From contig NZ_BMVM01000009.1 in the NCBI RefSeq assembly GCF_014650715.1, positions 62,001-126,000 on the forward strand: a stretch of 64,000 nucleotides of DNA, written 5' to 3'. Every line of letters begins with the position of its first letter. Positions within the stretch are counted from its first letter, which is position 1. This document shows positions 59,904 through 64,000 of this stretch, piece after piece. Under the pieces are notes generated by a model that was not told where the DNA came from, ran no database searches, and was given only the letters and a program-made list of their open reading frames with translations. The position numbers and the translations under genes were made by a program. Origin of the DNA: Streptomyces bluensis (GTDB lineage Bacteria > Actinomycetota > Actinomycetes > Streptomycetales > Streptomycetaceae).

Positions 59904-60808
59904 CGATGGGCTCCCAGCACGGAGTAGGCGCCCCTGCGGGCGATCACGACACCGATGCCGAGCGCGAGGATCAGCCCCCACGCGGGCAGACCGTCCGTCT
60001 GCAGGGCGAAGGTCGTACGGCTCGTGGCCAGGGTCGGCGCCACGATCACGCCGGCCCACACGGTCACCAGCGCGACGGCTGCACGGTGCACGCCGACGAC
60101 ACCGCCGAGCGCCAGGGTCGCCGAGGTGAAGGCCAGGCAGGGCAGCAGCCACTGCGCGGCCGTCACCCCCGTCGCCCAGCCACTCACGGAGAGCACGGGT
60201 ACGACCACGACGAGCACGGACGCGGTGCGCCGCAGCACCAGGTACAGCCCGGCTCTGGGCGCCGAGGCCGTCAGCTCGTACGCCGGGTCGAGGCCGCGCG
60301 ACCACGACGCCGCGACGCCGAGCACGGGCAGGACCGGGGCGAGCAGCAGCACCAGCGACACCTCGCCGGAGCCGGGGTAGCCGGTGTCGACCAGGTCGAG
60401 CAGGAGCGCGAGCAGCGTCACGCTCGCGACCATGGCCAGCCACGGCACCACCGTGGGCGTCAGCCACCTCGACAGCCGCGCCGTCCAGCGCCGTCGGCGC
60501 GGCGTCGGGACGATGGCGGCCAACTGCGGTTCCAGTCCGGACCACACGGTGTCGACGAGCGCCGTGACGTCCGGCCCCCACCCGGTGTCGTCCGGCCCCC
60601 GCACCGCGACGCCGGAGGCCTGCGCCGCGGCGGCGGTCGCCTGCGCCATGACGGCTGCCGACAGCCGGTCACGGCACACCCGGCACCCCTCCAGATGGGC
60701 CTCCAGGGCCCACACCTCGTCGGTGGCCATGTCCGTGTCGCCGCGCGCGTAACCGTCGATCATCCGCATCGACGCGTGTTCCCCACTCGACGCGTGTTCC
60801 CCGCTCAT
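59900..60808 (-). CDS. Zinc-finger anti-sigma factor fused to a membrane domain
   Basis: 302 residues. The N-terminal zf-HC2 motif His38-x3-Cys42-x2-Cys45 (EAHLEGCRVCRDRL) is the zinc-binding anti-sigma signature. Residues from about 115 form five to six membrane segments (VVPWLAMVASVTLLALLLDL, VSLVLLLAPVLPVLGVA, VLVVVVPVLSVSGWATG and others), far more than the single helix of most anti-sigma factors. It could sense through its membrane part or act as a transporter subunit. The N-terminus has a repeat GEHASSGEHAS, so the start may lie a little downstream. ATGA overlap with the sigma gene. Confidence 0.85.
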   Translation of the reverse strand: MSGEHASSGEHASMRMIDGYARGDTDMATDEVWALEAHLEGCRVCRDRLSAAVMAQATAAAAQASGVAVRGPDDTGWGPDVTALVDTVWSGLEPQLAAIVPTPRRRRWTARLSRWLTPTVVPWLAMVASVTLLALLLDLVDTGYPGSGEVSLVLLLAPVLPVLGVAASWSRGLDPAYELTASAPRAGLYLVLRRTASVLVVVVPVLSVSGWATGVTAAQWLLPCLAFTSATLALGGVVGVHRAAVALVTVWAGVIVAPTLATSRTTFALQTDGLPAWGLILALGIGVVIARRGAYSVLGAHR

Positions 60809-61365
60809 GCCAGTGCCTTCCGCATCGCGATCCGGGCCCGGCGGGCACGGGTCTTGACCGTGCCCTCGGGCAGCCCGAGCAGGACCGCCGTCTCCCGGAC
60901 GGACAGTCCGTCGAGCACCATGGCCTGCAGTACCTGCCGGAGCTCCGGCGCGAGGCGCCGCAGCGCGTCCCCGACGTCACCGCCGACGGTCGCCGCGAGC
61001 GCTTCCTCCTCGGCGGCGGGGACCATGGGCTGCGAGGCGGCCGCGAGCGGCGGTTCCGCGTGGTGGGCCCTGCGCCGGAACGCGTCGACGAGGCGGCGCG
61101 CCGCGATCGTCCACAGCCAGCCGACGGCGGTCCCTCCGGCCGCGGACCCGGCGAACGCGCCCGCCGCGCGCCATACCGCCAGATACGTCTCCTGCATGAC
61201 CTCGGCGACGATCTGCTCGTCGGCGCAACGGCGCCTCAGCCGCACGGCCATCCACGGCGCGGTGCGCCGGTACAGCTCCTCGAACGCCGCACGGTCGCCC
61301 TTGGCCACCAGCCGGACGAGACCCTCCTCGTCCAGCTCACCCGGTGCCTTCCTGAGTGATCTCAC
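60805..61365 (-). CDS. ECF-type RNA polymerase sigma factor
   Basis: 186 residues of the ECF (group 4) sigma-70 family: region 2 (AAFEELYRRTAPWMAVRLRR, EVMQETYLAVWRAAG) and region 4 (LRQVLQAMVLDGLSVRETAV, LLGLPEGTVKTRARRARIAM). It should direct RNA polymerase to target promoters when released by the anti-sigma encoded directly after it. The GTG at 61365 is proposed from protein length; no good ribosome-binding site precedes it and the frame is open to 61491. A CRP-like palindrome lies 44 bases upstream. Confidence 0.88.
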   Translation of the reverse strand: MRSLRKAPGELDEEGLVRLVAKGDRAAFEELYRRTAPWMAVRLRRRCADEQIVAEVMQETYLAVWRAAGAFAGSAAGGTAVGWLWTIAARRLVDAFRRRAHHAEPPLAAASQPMVPAAEEEALAATVGGDVGDALRRLAPELRQVLQAMVLDGLSVRETAVLLGLPEGTVKTRARRARIAMRKALA

Positions 61366-61408
61366 ACCCGCAAGACGCGGGGCCCGCGCGCCAGGTTTTC
61401 TGCACAGC

Positions 61409-61422
61409 GTGACCTGCGTCAC
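61409..61422. promoter_or_regulatory. CRP-type palindrome upstream of the sigma operon
   Basis: GTGACCTGCGTCAC, five-base arms around four bases, resembling the GTG-N8-CAC sites of Streptomyces CRP. It is 44 bases upstream of the sigma factor start. The 420-base gap 61366-61786 also holds the divergent DUF1906 leader and no other gene. Confidence 0.45.
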
Positions 61423-61786
61423 ACGCGGGACAGACAGCCCCGCCTGGACGCCGTTCGGCCCGGGCTTCCTGGTCACAGCGACAGCGGCCATCGCCGGTCA
61501 CGCAGTCGCCACCGTCGCCACAGGCCACTATGTGACCTCTCGAAACGGCGGGCTGGGGCCTCCCCTGCGCGGTGGTGGCACCGCCGTGCGGCAGTTGGCA
61601 GCACATGGACGCCCTCGGCCACAACCAGCATGTAAATCTTGGATAAGGTGCGGAGCGCTCTGGCTGCCGAAGCTGGACCGCGCCGGTAGAGGGAAGACGT
61701 CGAGGGCTGTAGCCACACCCCATGGTGTGACACCGCGCTCGCCGGCCTGCGCCGATGCAACAGTGCGGCCGCGAGCCGCGATCCGA

Positions 61787-62485
61787 ATGGGGTGGGGCCG
61801 GGCGTTCGACACCTGCACGGCCCCTTCCCTCGCGGCAATGAAGGCCTGGAAGACCGGCTTCTACGGAGCCGCCGCCGTCTACATCGGGGGCAAGAACCGT
61901 GGCTGCGCCCAGCCCAACCTCACCGCGTCCTGGGTGAAGTCCGTCAGCGCTGCCGGCTGGAAGCTGATCCCGCTCTATGTCGGCGCCCAGCCGCCCTGCC
62001 AGACCAGCAGGAACCCGGAGAGGTTCACCGCCTCCACAGCTGCTTCCCTCGGGGCGAGCAACGCCAAGGACGCCGTCGCCAAGGCGACCGCCCTGGGCAT
62101 GAAGCCCGGCAGCCCCGTCTACCTCAACATGGAGTCGTACGACATCACGAACAAGGCGTGCAACGACGCCACCCTGACGTATGTGCGCTCCTTCACCAAG
62201 ACCCTGCGGGCCAATACGTACCGCGCCGGGCTCTACGGCTTCAGCAGCTCCAGCGCCAAGGCCATCGCCACCGCCACCAACCGGACCGACCTCCCCGGCA
62301 ACCTCTGGTACGCGCTGTGGAACAACAAGAACACCACCACCGCCGGCTGGCCCTGGGACCCCAAGCTGTACACCGACCACAGCCGCGCCCACCAGTACAT
62401 GGTCAACAGCAAGGAGACCCGCGGCGGCCACACCATCACCGTCGACCGCAACGCCTGGGACGCCCCCGTCGCCATCACCGGATAG
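61787..62485 (+). CDS. DUF1906 (Rv2525c-like) glycoside hydrolase-like protein
   Basis: 232 residues with the DUF1906 TIM-barrel pattern: FDTCTAPSLAAMKAWKTGFYGAAAVYIGG, NLTASWVKSVSAAGWKLIPLYVG, GSPVYLNMESYDI and NLWYALWNNKN. Relatives are exported and linked to the cell wall. Here no signal peptide is visible: the frame continues upstream of the ATG at 61787 but only with Arg/Pro-rich sequence, and no ribosome-binding site precedes 61787 or the GTG at 61727. Either the N-terminus and start were lost, or translation starts elsewhere. Divergent from the sigma operon. Confidence 0.7.
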   Translation: MGWGRAFDTCTAPSLAAMKAWKTGFYGAAAVYIGGKNRGCAQPNLTASWVKSVSAAGWKLIPLYVGAQPPCQTSRNPERFTASTAASLGASNAKDAVAKATALGMKPGSPVYLNMESYDITNKACNDATLTYVRSFTKTLRANTYRAGLYGFSSSSAKAIATATNRTDLPGNLWYALWNNKNTTTAGWPWDPKLYTDHSRAHQYMVNSKETRGGHTITVDRNAWDAPVAITG

Positions 62486-62603
62486 CAGGTACTGAATGAT
62501 CGGCCCGGCCATGACCCTCCTTGAGTCACGGTCGGGTCGACCACGCACGCTTGCCCGATTCGACGCGGGCCGCGGGGAGCGGGCGTTTCTTCTGGCTTGA
62601 TCT

Positions 62604-62942
62604 TCAACCTGATGTCTCGAAGCTCGCCACATCGGGATCGCGGTGGACGGGTACGGGGAGACGGGCGCCGCGGCTTTCGGCGATCCGGCGCACGTCGGCC
62701 AGTGACTCGGCCATCCGGGCGAGCAGGAACCGGAGTTGCGCGGAGGTCGCCCGATGGTCGGCCAGCATCTCGGCCGCGTGGTCGAGGAGGCCGTCGGCCA
62801 TGCCGAGCTGGAGCCTCTCGACGGTGTCGGCCACCCGGGAGACGTATCCGACGCCGTCCGTCACCACGTAACAGCGCTTGCCCTCCGGCCCCACCCAGGG
62901 CAACAGCCGCGCCTCGCCCCTGCCTTCGATGTCGTACGTCAC
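62604..62942 (-). CDS. Small protein of unknown function
   Basis: 112 residues. The sequence is mostly helical and polar, with a central FLLARMAESLADVRRIAESRG segment and an acidic start (DIEGRGEARLLPWVGPEGKRC). No domain recognised. GTG at 62942 overlaps the stop of the gene before it (GTGA 62939-62942), so the two are coupled. Small coupled genes next to XRE/DUF5753 regulators are a recurring Streptomyces pattern, as here. Confidence 0.65.
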   Translation of the reverse strand: MTYDIEGRGEARLLPWVGPEGKRCYVVTDGVGYVSRVADTVERLQLGMADGLLDHAAEMLADHRATSAQLRFLLARMAESLADVRRIAESRGARLPVPVHRDPDVASFETSG

Positions 62943-63172
62943 CCCGCCACCTCCAGTCCGTGGCTCAGCTCGTGGGCGACGAGGTAGGGGCGTACCAGGG
63001 CGTTGTCCTCGCCGCGCAGGAGGCGGGAGCCGACGCCCCGGGTGGTGGGACGCGCGGCATGCCGAGCCCTGGGGCGCCGGGCCACTCGGGCGGCGGGGAG
63101 GCGGCGGCGCCCGCGTCCGGGAAGCAGGCGCCGCAGCAGCGGCTCCAGGAGACGGGCGGTGCGGTGACTCAC
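62939..63172 (-). CDS. Small basic protein of unknown function
   Basis: 77 residues, very rich in Arg and Leu (LLEPLLRRLLPGRGRRRLPAARVARRPRARHAA). The C-terminal half includes VRPYLVAHELSHGLEVAG, which contains a HELSH sequence resembling the zinc-binding HExxH of metalloproteases, although the protein is too short for a whole protease fold. GTG at 63172 has GGAG about nine bases upstream. It is coupled to the next gene and is divergent from the XRE regulator at 63311. Confidence 0.5.
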   Translation of the reverse strand: MSHRTARLLEPLLRRLLPGRGRRRLPAARVARRPRARHAARPTTRGVGSRLLRGEDNALVRPYLVAHELSHGLEVAG

Positions 63173-63217
63173 GTGGTCAACTCCGTGTATCCGTGCAGGC
63201 GACGAGGGTGTCGCTTT

Positions 63218-63260
63218 GTGTAGCTGTCCGGTTACACGGTGGGACTTGCCGGGCTAGGCT
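63218..63260 (+). promoter_or_regulatory. Promoter and inverted repeat of the XRE gene
   Basis: -35 TTACAC (63232-63237), 17-base spacer, -10 TAGGCT (63255-63260), 50 bases before the GTG. GTGTA (63218-63222) and TACAC (63233-63237) form an inverted repeat that overlaps the -35, suggesting autoregulation. Confidence 0.45.
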
Positions 63261-63310
63261 CGCCAGGGGGTAGCAGGTGACGAAGCACTGGTCACGAGGG
63301 AGTTGACACG

Positions 63311-64000
63311 GTGGGCAGCATCTACGGCGACTGGCTCAAGGAACAGCGCGAGACGGCGGGGCTGACGCAGCAGCAACTGGCCGACACGGCGATCATGACG
63401 CGCTCGCACATCGCCCATATCGAGGCGGGGCGCCGGGTGCCTTCGAAGGAGGACGCGCGGCGGCTGGACAGGGCGCTGGGCACGGGGAACGTGCTGAGCA
63501 GTTTCCTGCCGCAGAACGACGTGGCGACCGCCGACTACTTCGAGGCGGTGCGCGTACTCGAACAACAGGCGGTGATGATCTGCGAGTACGCCCCGGCGTT
63601 CGTCCCGGGCATCCTCCAGACGAAAAGGTATGCACGTGCGGTGCTGGGCTCGGCGTTCCCTCCGGTGAGCGAGGAGGAGTGTGACAGGCTCGTCGTAACA
63701 CGCCTTGAACGCGCGAAGATTCTCGAAGATCCGGTGACGCCTGTGGTGTGGGCGCTGCTGGACGAGGCGGTACTGCGGCGCCCCATGGGCAGCGCGGACG
63801 TCATGGCGGAGCAGATCACGCACGTGGTTCGCCTCGCCGAGACCGGACGCATCCGCGTCCATGTGATGCCGTTCAGTACGGGCCATTACCCGCTCATGTC
63901 GAGCATGCTCACGCTGATGTGGTTCGAGGACCAGCCGCCTCTGGCATACGGTGAGGGCGACCGGATGGGGAAGCTGCACGACTCCCCACCCGTGGTCCGC
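63311..64000 (+). CDS. XRE/DUF5753 regulator, cut by the window edge
   Basis: 230 codons visible, no stop in the window. N-terminal XRE HTH (ETAGLTQQQLADTAIMTRSHIAHIEAGRRVPS) and DUF5753 from about residue 80 (ICEYAPAFVPGILQTKRYARAVL, IRVHVMPFS). The GTG at 63311 has GAGGGAG upstream. It has no DUF397 gene in the visible part; one may lie beyond the edge. Related to the regulator at 25350 but not identical. Confidence 0.85.
   Translation, partial: MGSIYGDWLKEQRETAGLTQQQLADTAIMTRSHIAHIEAGRRVPSKEDARRLDRALGTGNVLSSFLPQNDVATADYFEAVRVLEQQAVMICEYAPAFVPGILQTKRYARAVLGSAFPPVSEEECDRLVVTRLERAKILEDPVTPVVWALLDEAVLRRPMGSADVMAEQITHVVRLAETGRIRVHVMPFSTGHYPLMSSMLTLMWFEDQPPLAYGEGDRMGKLHDSPPVVR

Noticed and set aside
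59906..61786. A long plus-strand frame leading into the DUF1906 gene, which would give an 859-residue protein.
   Set aside because: The first 600 residues are the antisense image of the sigma and anti-sigma genes; only the last part matches a family.

Overview
The window looks like a chromosomal segment of a Streptomyces species or close relative. GC content is very high, and GTG/TTG starts and 4-base GTGA/ATGA/TTGA gene overlaps are common. Actinobacterial families are frequent: XRE/DUF5753 with DUF397, HATPase anti-sigma-like proteins, a CYP105-type P450 with a small ferredoxin, a Ser/Thr kinase with a PQQ-like sensor domain, peptidase S37 and DUF1906. No rRNA, tRNA, CRISPR array, phage or insertion sequence was recognised. 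All calls come from reading the sequence; nothing was searched against a database.

Layout. 1-6411: an SDR oxidoreductase (cut by the window edge) divergent from a TetR regulator; a von Willebrand A lipoprotein; an ABC permease coupled to a rare protein joining an extracytoplasmic alpha/beta hydrolase to an ABC ATPase. 6412-11009: a nested palindromic element, iolD (inositol catabolism), a small HTH protein, a zinc alcohol dehydrogenase, and a copper chaperone behind a CsoR-type palindrome. 11010-15610: a terminator-bounded region without a clear gene, citrate synthase and a RecD2-like helicase. 15845-21870: a ribose operon (LacI repressor, RbsA, an RbsC-RbsB fusion, RbsK, RbsD) behind two identical operators. 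21878-26371: secreted and lipoprotein genes of unknown function, an ArsR-type regulator, and a WhiJ-type cluster (HATPase, XRE/DUF5753, DUF397).

26355-32248: a MalY-type PLP enzyme, an NmrA-like/SnoaL-like pair divergent from a TetR gene with two matching operators, a P450-ferredoxin pair, and a VapBC-like toxin-antitoxin pair. 32348-39938: a LacI repressor and a three-gene operon (GFO/IDH/MocA oxidoreductase, DUF993 protein, TIM-barrel isomerase) ending at a strong hairpin; then a scar of two broken genes, a MarR-GNAT fusion and another TIM-barrel isomerase. 40200-50551: a MHYT membrane sensor, EamA exporter with divergent LysR regulator, Tat-exported GH3 glycosidase, lipoprotein, PQQ-domain kinase, secreted S37 peptidase and a small secreted protein.

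50664-64000: a single-chain ABC exporter with one degenerate nucleotide site, a second copy of the nested palindromic element, a phytase-like esterase, a secreted serine hydrolase, a five-gene chain (ECF sigma factor, zinc-finger anti-sigma, ABC ATPase, two membrane proteins), a DUF1906 protein without a visible signal peptide, two small coupled genes, and an XRE/DUF5753 regulator running off the edge.

Themes: sugar and polyol use under local LacI control (ribose, inositol, and an unassigned substrate for the DUF993 operon), many membrane/secretory proteins, and several one-chain fusions of normally separate subunits.
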